From: Tepidibacter sp.
GTDB taxonomy: Bacteria > Bacillota > Clostridia > Peptostreptococcales > Peptostreptococcaceae
Direction: 5' to 3'
DNA length: 64,000 bases
Assembly: GCF_025210165.1 (NCBI RefSeq)
Contig: NZ_JAOASI010000040.1
Location: 19,844-83,843, forward strand
Shown here: in pieces, positions 54,652-61,812 of the stretch
Numbering within the stretch: the stretch's first letter is position 1
Layout: each line of letters opens with the position of its first letter
Made by a program: the position numbers and the translations under genes
Notes under the pieces: model-generated
Seen by the model: the letters and a program-made list of their open reading frames with translations, nothing else
What the model was told of the DNA's origin: nothing
Database searches by the model: none

Positions 54652-55911
54652 TTAGTTTCTTAAAAAATATACAGTATCTAGTGTTATTCCAAAAGATACT
54701 TCTACAACATCTTTAATTTCAACATTTTCTATTTTTTTCATTATACTATCTAAATCCTCATTAACTCCACTTACACCTTGGCTATAATAAAAGTCAGATA
54801 AAGAATTTAAGCTGTCTCTAACCGAATTTATAGAGTTTATTATAGAATTCTTACTATTTCGTATTTCTTCTTCTGATATCTCAGATTTTTTAATTTTTTC
54901 GAGTTGTTCTCCTATAAGCTCTACAGTCTTATCATATTTATCTATTTCTATGCCAGAGGATATAAACATAATAGACTTATATTTTTCTATCATAGAGTAA
55001 ACGTAATAACATAAGCTCTCTTTCTCTCTTACATTCATAAATAATTTAGAATGAGGTCCTCCTCCTAGTATGCTAGAGTACACCATTAAAGAATAATATT
55101 TATCATCTTTATAATCTATATTAGTTCTATATCCCAGAGTTACCTTTCCTTGAGTAACATCCATCTTATCTACTACATTTTTAATAGAATCTACCTTACT
55201 TATATTTTTATCATCAACTAAATCTATTACATTTTCTCTTTCAAACTTAAATATACTTTTTATATAAGCTAAAACTTTTTCTTTATCTAAATTACCTGCA
55301 ACAACTATATCTATAGGAGACGTCTTCATTATATTCTTGTAATGATTATATAAGTTTTTTTCATCTATTGAATCTATATCTTCTTCATATCCATATTCAT
55401 ATATACTAAACTTTTCATCCTTACACATTTCTTCAATACATCTCTCAAGTGCATATTTACTTTTATCGTTTATTCTAGATTTTATTTTATCTCTTAAATT
55501 ATTCTTTTCTATATCTACATATTCTTTATTAAATCCTCCATTTTCTACTAAAGGATCATTTATCATATCATTTAAAAATGTCAAGCTTTCTTTAAGTATC
55601 TCCTCATCTAAATAAGTTTCATCTGTTATAGACATTTTAAAACTAAGTATCTGTCTATCTCCTTTTTTAGCTATATCAGTATAAATTCCAGCTCCATATA
55701 AATCATCTAATTTCTTAGATATCTCTCTTTGGCTTTTAAATTTGCTACTACCACTTTTAAGTACATTAGGTATTAGAGAATTTTTAGTAACTTCTTTTTT
55801 ATCAAGTGGTCTTTGTATATATACACTTATTAAATTGGTCTTAAATTTATCTACGCCTATAAAAGTTAAATTTATTTTATCATTCAAATTGATTTTCTCT
55901 ACTTTTTTCAA
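54652..55911 (-). CDS. M16-family protein, non-catalytic partner (YmfF-like)
   Basis: A 420-residue protein with the M16 fold (KSGSSKFKSQREISKKLDDL near 51 at the place of the zinc motif, so no HxxEH). It also has ILGGGPHSKLFMNVREKESLCYYVYS near 285-310, the family's second-half motif. It is expected to form the other half of the protease chamber with the downstream HFLEH protein. TTG at 55911 is preferred, being seven bases after AAGGAGGT; an upstream ATG at 55929 would overlap the preceding gene. Confidence 0.87.
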   Translation of the reverse strand: MKKVEKINLNDKINLTFIGVDKFKTNLISVYIQRPLDKKEVTKNSLIPNVLKSGSSKFKSQREISKKLDDLYGAGIYTDIAKKGDRQILSFKMSITDETYLDEEILKESLTFLNDMINDPLVENGGFNKEYVDIEKNNLRDKIKSRINDKSKYALERCIEEMCKDEKFSIYEYGYEEDIDSIDEKNLYNHYKNIMKTSPIDIVVAGNLDKEKVLAYIKSIFKFERENVIDLVDDKNISKVDSIKNVVDKMDVTQGKVTLGYRTNIDYKDDKYYSLMVYSSILGGGPHSKLFMNVREKESLCYYVYSMIEKYKSIMFISSGIEIDKYDKTVELIGEQLEKIKKSEISEEEIRNSKNSIINSINSVRDSLNSLSDFYYSQGVSGVNEDLDSIMKKIENVEIKDVVEVSFGITLDTVYFLRN

Positions 55912-55912
55912 A

Positions 55913-57064
55913 TTATTTACCTCCTTCATTTTCTATCAGTTTTATTTTTTTATAAAGTTCATCTACTAATACCTCATTTTCATCAAATGGTCCTATGTAA
56001 TAAAATCCAGTTCCATCAGGTATATCTAACTTTTTAAGTATATATTCTGCAAAAGATTTTATATATATGTTTTCAAATAATGCAGTTGGCATAACTAAAT
56101 ACAAACAATCTATGCCATATTCTAGTAATTCATCTCCTGTCTTTATTATATCCTTTTTATGATTTTCTAAAAGAGGTAATTTTACTTTTATATCATAATT
56201 TTTCTCATATTCAAGGTATTTTTTTATTTTTTCTCTAAAAAGTATATCTTCATTCAAGTTATTCTTTTTTTCAAGACCTACTAAAAGTACCCCTATAGAC
56301 TTATTATTATAAGTTATATTATTTATAATTTCATCTTTATAAGCACTTGCAAGTAATCTTGAATTCCAAAACAAATCTGTCATTCTTATATTTATTTCAT
56401 ATTTTAATATTCCTAAATTACCTATTCTCTTTTTTAATAAATCATAATCATCTCCCTCTGTTAAAAACATAGGACATAATATTATATCTTTATATCCTCT
56501 ATTTACCAAATCCATTAAAGTATCCTCTATATATTTATTTGTGTATAAATTAGTATTTACTATTGTATATTCATTTTTTAATTTTTTAGATAAATTTTTT
56601 CTTAAAATATTTGCTTTATCTTTAAATTGACTAGATCCTAAATTTTCATAGGCATTTTTATATTTATATAGATTATATGTCATATTAAAAAACGAATAAA
56701 AATTATCTCTATAATAAATCTCCTTTGCTCTTTCTCTTAAATTATACCTTCTATCTTCTCCACCATATACTAGAACTATAGCTTTTTTCGATAGTGGCTT
56801 ATCAGATATTTCTAAGCTTTTTGTCTTTACATCTTGTTGAAAAAATATTATTATTACAAAGTTTAGTATAAAATATGATATAAAAAAGCTTGTAATCAAA
56901 AGCTCTGAATCTTTGTTTGATATTATATTATAAATTCCAATAGTCACTATTACTATAAAGCATCTTTCTAAAAAACCATCTAGTATAAATATACAAAAAA
57001 AACATAATCCTAATATTATTTTCTTTAACAAATTAATCACCCACAACCTATTTATTTTTTTCAT
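55913..57064 (-). CDS. Membrane-anchored ferrochelatase-like protein of unknown function
   Basis: A 383-residue protein. Its first 85 residues hold about three membrane segments (LGLCFFCIFILDGFLER, FIVIVTIGIYNII, ITSFFISYFILNFVIIIFF). The rest resembles ferrochelatase/CbiX chelatases: AIVLVYGGEDRRYN, then KEIYYRDNFY ... AYENLGSSQFKDKANILRK as in HemH, and IILCPMFLTEGDDYD. The second half reads GVLLVGLEKKNNLN where chelatases have the catalytic histidine motif (SxHG). Metal insertion is therefore doubtful. ATG at 57064 has AAGGT before it; an open frame continues to 57121 through the terminator. Confidence 0.65.
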   Translation of the reverse strand: MKKINRLWVINLLKKIILGLCFFCIFILDGFLERCFIVIVTIGIYNIISNKDSELLITSFFISYFILNFVIIIFFQQDVKTKSLEISDKPLSKKAIVLVYGGEDRRYNLRERAKEIYYRDNFYSFFNMTYNLYKYKNAYENLGSSQFKDKANILRKNLSKKLKNEYTIVNTNLYTNKYIEDTLMDLVNRGYKDIILCPMFLTEGDDYDLLKKRIGNLGILKYEINIRMTDLFWNSRLLASAYKDEIINNITYNNKSIGVLLVGLEKKNNLNEDILFREKIKKYLEYEKNYDIKVKLPLLENHKKDIIKTGDELLEYGIDCLYLVMPTALFENIYIKSFAEYILKKLDIPDGTGFYYIGPFDENEVLVDELYKKIKLIENEGGK

Positions 57065-57091
57065 ATACCTTATAGAATTATGAGTACTTAC

Positions 57092-57121
57092 AAAAATAAA
57101 GAACAGAAGTTTTCTGTTCAA
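57092..57121 (-). terminator. Terminator of the YhcN-type lipoprotein gene
   Basis: GAACAGAA and TTCTGTTC pair around three bases directly after the stop, followed by TTTATTTTT on the minus strand. Confidence 0.8.
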
Positions 57122-57535
57122 TTAAACATTTGGTATAAAATTATTAACTATATTTTGGATTTCCCATTTCAAATCAACTTTCTTACCCTTATCTGCATTT
57201 TGGGATATATTTTGGATTTTTTTTGATATATTATCATCAGAGGTTATAAATATATTTTTTATGTTTGCATTTTCATTCTTTACTATATCTTTTATACTTT
57301 TTTTAAGTGATTCCTGGTTAATATAATTCATATCATTTTGATTTTTAAAATCTAAATTAACAAGAGCTGTTGTGTTAGTACATAAAACATTACAATTGAG
57401 TATATACTGCATTTTAGATATATCTTTTTGTATATCTACAGCACTTTTCATAGAAGTATTGTTTGCAGTTGAATTGCATCCAGAAATCACAAAGGCTAAA
57501 ACTATAATGATATAAAAAATATATCTTCTGTTCAA
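57122..57535 (-). CDS. YhcN/YlaJ-type sporulation lipoprotein
   Basis: A 137-residue secreted lipoprotein. After a basic NRRY start the hydrophobic signal FYIIIVLAFVISGC ends in a lipobox cysteine (near residue 19), the substrate of Lgt and LspA. The mature part shows the YhcN/YlaJ pattern (ILNCNVLCTNTTALVNLDF and IKNIFITSDDNISKKIQNI). Relatives are found in spore membranes and affect germination. TTG at 57535 is chosen for GGATGTG five bases before it; the frame is open 14 codons further. Confidence 0.82.
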   Translation of the reverse strand: MNRRYIFYIIIVLAFVISGCNSTANNTSMKSAVDIQKDISKMQYILNCNVLCTNTTALVNLDFKNQNDMNYINQESLKKSIKDIVKNENANIKNIFITSDDNISKKIQNISQNADKGKKVDLKWEIQNIVNNFIPNV

Positions 57536-57658
57536 AATATCACATCCTTTACAAATAGTTTTTCTTTTTTTGTACACATTAATGTTAAGTAATTTTATAT
57601 TTTTTAGGAAATTTTAAACAGTATGATACAAAATTTTTCAACATGTTTTTTTGTTTTG

Positions 57659-57687
57659 TTGCACGTATAGCTTATATAAGTTATAAT
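57659..57687 (+). promoter_or_regulatory. SigA-type promoter of ychF
   Basis: TTGCAC and TATAAT are separated by exactly 17 bases, about 65 bases before the ychF start. Confidence 0.75.
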
Positions 57688-57754
57688 AACTCTGTATGTT
57701 TTAAAGTTTTTTACAAAAACTAGTTGATGACTAATGAATGAAAGGAAGATTCAC

Positions 57755-58849
57755 ATGAAATTAGGTATAGTTGGTTTACCTAACGTTGGAAAAAGTACTT
57801 TATTTAATGCAATAACTCAAGCTGGTGCAGAATCAGCAAATTATCCATTCTGTACTATAGAACCTAACGTTGGTGTAGTTTCAGTTCCAGATGAAAGATT
57901 ACATAAATTAAAAGAAATATATGATTCTCAAAAAATAGTTCCTACAGCTATAGAGTTTTGTGATATAGCAGGTCTTGTTCGTGGAGCTAGTAAGGGTGAA
58001 GGTCTTGGTAACAAATTCTTATCTCATATAAGAGAGGTTGAAGCAATAATTCACGTTGTTCGTTGCTTTGAAGATCCTAATGTTGTTCACGTTGATGGTT
58101 CTGTAGATCCTCTAAGAGATATAGAAACTATAAACCTTGAGTTAATATTCTCTGATATTGAGATTCTTGAAAGAAGAATTCAAAAAACTCAAAAAGCTGC
58201 AAAAGCTGATAGATCTCTTATGTCTGAGCTTGACTTCTTAAATAGCTTAAAAGATACTTTAGAAGATAATAAGTGTATAAGAACTATGGACTTTACAGAA
58301 GATCAACAATCTTTTGTTAAGCAATTAAACCTTTTAACTTCAAAGCCTGTAATATACGTTACTAATGTATGTGAAGATGAACTTGCTGATGAGGCTGCTG
58401 ATAATCAAATGGTTGCAAAAGTTAGAGAGTTTGCTTCTTTAGAAAACGCTCAAGTAGTAGTAGCTTGTGCTCAAATAGAAGCTGAAATTTCTGAACTTGA
58501 AGAAGATGAAAAGAAAGAATTCTTAGCAGACTTAGGTCTTCACGAATCTGGTCTTGATAAACTTATAAAGGCTTCTTATTCTTTACTTGGACTTATAAGT
58601 TACTTAACTGCTGGACCAAAGGAAGTTAGGGCTTGGACTGTGAAAATGGGTGCTAAGGCTCCTGAAGCTGGCGGAAAAATCCACTCAGATATTGAAAGAG
58701 GATTCATAAGAGCAGAGACTATAGCATATGATGATTTAGTTAATGTTGGTACTATGAGTGCTGCTAAAGAAAAAGGTCTTGTTAGACTTGAGGGAAAAGA
58801 TTATATAGTTAAAGATGGAGACGTTATATTATTTAGATTTAACGTGTAG
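57755..58849 (+). CDS. ychF: YchF/Ola1-family ATPase (Obg family)
   Basis: A 364-residue ribosome-associated P-loop ATPase. GLPNVGKSTLFNAIT at 8-22 is the G1 loop and DIAGLVRGASKGEGLGNKFL near 68 is G3. The G4 motif, NVCEDE in place of NKxD, explains ATP over GTP preference in this family. A TGS-like C-terminus contains RGFIRAETIAYDDL. The start at 57755 follows AAAGGAAG and gives the usual MKLGIVGLPNVG opening; the frame is open seven codons further. It begins the plus-strand section. Confidence 0.97.
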   Translation: MKLGIVGLPNVGKSTLFNAITQAGAESANYPFCTIEPNVGVVSVPDERLHKLKEIYDSQKIVPTAIEFCDIAGLVRGASKGEGLGNKFLSHIREVEAIIHVVRCFEDPNVVHVDGSVDPLRDIETINLELIFSDIEILERRIQKTQKAAKADRSLMSELDFLNSLKDTLEDNKCIRTMDFTEDQQSFVKQLNLLTSKPVIYVTNVCEDELADEAADNQMVAKVREFASLENAQVVVACAQIEAEISELEEDEKKEFLADLGLHESGLDKLIKASYSLLGLISYLTAGPKEVRAWTVKMGAKAPEAGGKIHSDIERGFIRAETIAYDDLVNVGTMSAAKEKGLVRLEGKDYIVKDGDVILFRFNV

Positions 58850-58853
58850 TATT

Positions 58854-58886
58854 AAAGCCTGATGAAATTTCATCAGGCTTTTTTTA
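58854..58886 (+). terminator. Terminator of ychF
   Basis: AAAGCCTGATGAAA and TTTCATCAGGCTTT form a perfect palindrome followed by TTTTT, five bases past the ychF stop. Confidence 0.92.
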
Positions 58887-58920
58887 TAGGTACTAACGGC
58901 CTCTTATATGAAGTTTGTGG

Positions 58921-58976
58921 AAATGCTGGTCATTAAAATACCGCTACTGTTGTAAATATTTTAATCACCAGCATTT
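58921..58976 (-). repeat. Palindromic intergenic repeat, minimal copy F (56 bp)
   Basis: AAATGCTGGTcATTAAAATA pairs with its mirror TATTTTAATcACCAGCATTT around a 16-base loop. Read on the minus strand it ends AGCGGTATTTTAAT, matching the end block of the other copies. Its outer arms (ATGCTGGT) are unique to this copy. It lies behind the ychF terminator and between the two copies of a ychF 3'-end duplication. Confidence 0.65.
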
Positions 58977-59024
58977 TGAATTAATCAATAGTATTAACTC
59001 AAGAACACTGTGTAAACACTATTT

Positions 59025-59056
59025 GACGTTATATTATTTATATTTAACGTGTAATA
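59025..59056 (+). repeat. Duplicated 3' end of ychF
   Basis: This 32-base stretch matches 58820-58851, the last codons and stop of ychF, at 30 of 32 positions. It is followed by a second hairpin terminator. The 205 bases between the copies hold the first terminator and the palindromic repeat F. Confidence 0.85.
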
Positions 59057-59058
59057 GA

Positions 59059-59106
59059 AAAACCGCTATAGTCTAGATTTTACTAGATTATAGCGGTTTT
59101 ACTTTT
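59059..59106 (+). terminator. Second terminator behind ychF
   Basis: AAAACCGCTATA-TCTA pairs with TAGA-TATAGCGGTTTT around eight bases, followed by a T-rich stretch. It lies just before the tetR promoter. Confidence 0.85.
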
Positions 59107-59115
59107 ACAAAAAAC

Positions 59116-59161
59116 TTGACAAACCAGAATCTTGATGTTAGCATGTAAGTATCGCTTGCAT
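59116..59161 (+). promoter_or_regulatory. tetR promoter with predicted TetR operator O1
   Basis: TTGACA (59116-59121) and TAGCAT (59139-59144) are 17 bases apart. Overlapping and following the -10 is a 19-base inverted repeat, ATGTAAGTATCGCTTGCAT (59143-59161), closely matching a second site at 59773-59791. A repressor here would block its own promoter. Confidence 0.75.
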
Positions 59162-59178
59162 AGAAAGGAGGAATTTTT

Positions 59179-59757
59179 ATGGACTCAAGATCATCTAAGG
59201 AAAAGATTCTTCAGGCAAGTATGAATTTGTTTGTTAGAAACGGCTACAAGAAAACAACAACAAAATTAATTGCAAAAGAAGCTGGAGTCAATGAAGTAAC
59301 TATATTTAGATTGTTTGGAAAGAAGAAATCAATAATAGAAGAAATTATAAAATATAAAATGAGTAATATGAATCCTTTAACAAGCTATTTTAAGAATGAT
59401 GTAAAATTTAACTTAAGTGAAGATCTTTACAAATCAAGTGTACTATATTTCAACTCAATGTCTAAAAATCTGCCTCTTATGCTGACTTTGCTAGAAGAAT
59501 TAGGTGAAGATTTTGAACATATCTTCTCAAAACTCCCTAAGCGTGTCAAAGAAGCATATAAATCATACTTTGACGAAATGTATACACGTGGAATAATCAT
59601 TGAACCAGATACTGAATTTCTAGCATTATCATTTAGTACTTTAATCGTAGGATTAGCTGTAACAAAAGTAATGACAAACAAATCTATAATAGAATTACCA
59701 ACTGAAGAATTCATAAAAAAAAATACAGAAATTTTTGCAAGAGGAATACTAAAGTAA
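59179..59757 (+). CDS. TetR/AcrR-family transcriptional regulator
   Basis: A 192-residue repressor-type protein. The N-terminal helix-turn-helix is at about residues 8-55 (ILQASMNLFVRNGYKKTTTK, LIAKEAGVNEVTIFRLFGKK). The C-terminal ligand-binding part is not assignable to a known ligand. The ATG has a GGAGG site. Two matching 19-base palindromes, one over its own promoter and one just before the next gene, suggest it controls itself and the two redox genes downstream. Confidence 0.92.
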   Translation: MDSRSSKEKILQASMNLFVRNGYKKTTTKLIAKEAGVNEVTIFRLFGKKKSIIEEIIKYKMSNMNPLTSYFKNDVKFNLSEDLYKSSVLYFNSMSKNLPLMLTLLEELGEDFEHIFSKLPKRVKEAYKSYFDEMYTRGIIIEPDTEFLALSFSTLIVGLAVTKVMTNKSIIELPTEEFIKKNTEIFARGILK

Positions 59758-59772
59758 TTTTTTTTACACCCC

Positions 59773-59791
59773 AAGCAAGTGTTACTTGCAT
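59773..59791 (+). promoter_or_regulatory. Predicted TetR operator O2
   Basis: AAGCAAGTGTTACTTGCAT, with perfect GCAAGT/ACTTGC half-sites, aligns with O1 at 14 of 19 positions. It is 16 bases past the tetR stop and 35 bases before the next start. Confidence 0.75.
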
Positions 59792-59825
59792 GGGTATAAA
59801 ATATAAAATGAAAGCGAGGATTAGT

Positions 59826-60773
59826 ATGAGAAGACCAGAGCAACTAGAAAAACAAATAAAAGTAGACTTTAACGTCGAAGATTACGTCTTAAAGGATACA
59901 TTTCTATTTAGACATTCAGAGAACTCTAAAGCATCACATAATATTGCTGCTTTAGCTAGAAAATACGGTGAAGGGCCACCAAAGTTCTATCCTAAGACTT
60001 TTGAAGTAATGATTGATACTGGGCAACAGACAAAATTAAGTTATGAAAGTATTTTAAGAAATCCATCAGAGGTGAAAACAAGTATTTCATCAGAAGAGTT
60101 ATCAGATTTAATTAAGTATGCAAAGTCACTAGGTATTAATGATATAGGCTTTACGAAAGTTAACTCAAAATTAATTTTCAAAGACCATGCAATACTTCAT
60201 GATAATGCAATAGTACTCACTATGGAGATGGATGCCGAACAAATCTCATTAGCACCATCACGAGATACAGGTCATGAGGTACATTTCACTTACAATAAAT
60301 TGGGCCGTATCTCAAATGAAATAGCTGACTATCTAAGAACTAAAGGTTTTAGTGCTCAGGCAGGTCCAGCTATGGGTGGTGATGTTGACTATAAACATCT
60401 GGCAGAAGAAGCAGCTATGGGTTCTATCGGAAATCATGGACTTTTAATCTCTCCAGGTATTGGCCCAAGACAAAGGATAACAGCTGTTTATACAAATATT
60501 GAAAACTTACCATTTCCAAAGACAAATCCTCATACTTGGATTAAGGATTTTTGTAAAGCTTGTAAAATTTGCTCTAAGCGTTGTCCAGCAAACGCAATAG
60601 TAGGTATTGAGACGGCTAGTATAACCAACGAGTATATTGATTTACCTAAATGTGCTAAATCATTCGCAAACTCATTCGGATGTTCAATATGTATTAAGGA
60701 ATGTATTTTTAATAGGTCAGATTATCATAAGGTTCATAAAGTCCATTTAAAAAGAACTAATATAGTTGATTAG
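59826..60773 (+). CDS. QueG/reductive-dehalogenase-like iron-sulfur protein
   Basis: A 315-residue cytoplasmic protein. The middle part (SAQAGPAMGGDVDYKHLAEE, GSIGNHGLLISPGIGPRQR, about residues 190-225) is like the corrinoid-binding domain of epoxyqueuosine reductase QueG and reductive dehalogenases. Two 4Fe-4S clusters follow: CKACKICSKRCP near 248 and C..CSICIKEC near 285. There is no twin-arginine signal, so it is not a classic respiratory RdhA, and the N-terminus is shorter than in QueG. The substrate is unknown. ATG at 59826 has a GCGAGG site. Confidence 0.8.
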   Translation: MRRPEQLEKQIKVDFNVEDYVLKDTFLFRHSENSKASHNIAALARKYGEGPPKFYPKTFEVMIDTGQQTKLSYESILRNPSEVKTSISSEELSDLIKYAKSLGINDIGFTKVNSKLIFKDHAILHDNAIVLTMEMDAEQISLAPSRDTGHEVHFTYNKLGRISNEIADYLRTKGFSAQAGPAMGGDVDYKHLAEEAAMGSIGNHGLLISPGIGPRQRITAVYTNIENLPFPKTNPHTWIKDFCKACKICSKRCPANAIVGIETASITNEYIDLPKCAKSFANSFGCSICIKECIFNRSDYHKVHKVHLKRTNIVD

Positions 60774-60823
60774 TTTAAATAAGGTATTTCACAATATTTC
60801 TTATACTCACAAGGAGCTTTATA

Positions 60824-61630
60824 ATGAAAGCAGCAGTTGTTTACTTTACTGGCACAGGAAATACACTCAGAGTTGGGGAAGTTTTTAAAGCTTATTTAGA
60901 AAACATTGGATATGATGTTGATATGGTTGATATCACCAAGCATAGTAGTAATCTAAAAGATTATGATCTCTTTATAGCTGGTACCCCAACACAAAATTCT
61001 GTATCCACTTTTAATATGAATAAATTTATCGTAAAATATATATCTAAGAACAATAACCCCAAAGCACGTTTCATTACTTATACTACCCATAGTTGGGGTA
61101 CAGCATTTGGGCACTTGACTCTAAAAGATTTTATATCTGTAAGAGGTTTTCAAGTTGTAGGTGCTCGAGCATTCATTGCACCAAATAATTTCTATATGTT
61201 CAGAAAAGATGAACCAAAATTTGAAAAAGAGAAGTTCAATCAAACTATCCGAAATATTTATGATGGGGTATGGAGTTTAATGAAATCCTTTTCAAATGGA
61301 AAGATTCAAATAGATCAACGATCAATAATTAGAAAAAATCTATGGTATATTCGTTCAATTTTAACAAAGTATACAGTTTTTAGTAGGTTTGCCAAAATGA
61401 TGATTAAAGTTGACTCTAATAAATGTTCTAAATGTAAAGTTTGTATCAAGCAATGTCCAAATAGAAATATACTACTTACTGATAATACAATCCAATTTTC
61501 TAATCAATGTCTAGCCTGTGCTCGTTGTCTACATGTTTGTCCTCAAAATGCATACTTACTATCTAATAAATCATTTGAACAATATAAAGGGATTCAAAAG
61601 CCAATAATTGAATTCATTTATAATTATTAG
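60824..61630 (+). CDS. EFR1-type flavodoxin-ferredoxin fusion protein
   Basis: A 268-residue electron carrier. The flavodoxin domain opens VVYFTGTGNTLRV (the phosphate-binding loop of FMN, residues 5-17). The C-terminal part carries two 4Fe-4S motifs, CSKCKVCIKQCP near 204 and CLACARCLHVCP near 228. This is the EFR1 family of anaerobes. It lies 50 bases behind the QueG-like gene and could pass electrons to it. The ATG has an AAGGAG site. Confidence 0.88.
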   Translation: MKAAVVYFTGTGNTLRVGEVFKAYLENIGYDVDMVDITKHSSNLKDYDLFIAGTPTQNSVSTFNMNKFIVKYISKNNNPKARFITYTTHSWGTAFGHLTLKDFISVRGFQVVGARAFIAPNNFYMFRKDEPKFEKEKFNQTIRNIYDGVWSLMKSFSNGKIQIDQRSIIRKNLWYIRSILTKYTVFSRFAKMMIKVDSNKCSKCKVCIKQCPNRNILLTDNTIQFSNQCLACARCLHVCPQNAYLLSNKSFEQYKGIQKPIIEFIYNY

Positions 61631-61692
61631 TATATTATTTTTAATATAAATCTACTTTTTCGCCTTACAACTTATCAATAAAGGATACCGTT

Positions 61693-61732
61693 ATAGCGAA
61701 AAGAAAGTTATTTCCATATTTTCTTTCGCTAA
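61693..61732. other. Inverted repeat between EFR1 and alkyl sulfatase genes
   Basis: AGCGAAAAGAAA and TTTCTTTCGCT pair around about 14 bases, with no T-run on either side. It may be a poor terminator for the convergent genes or an mRNA end structure. Confidence 0.4.
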
Positions 61733-61812
61733 AACACTATCCCTAATCTCAATTCTAAAAAATCATCCAGCTAATTACTACACCCTCAGACTATTCTAAT
61801 TTTTAAACTTTT

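Noticed and set aside
59427..59843. A minus-strand frame across tetR
   Set aside because: It covers the clear TetR gene and its operator and has no start signal.
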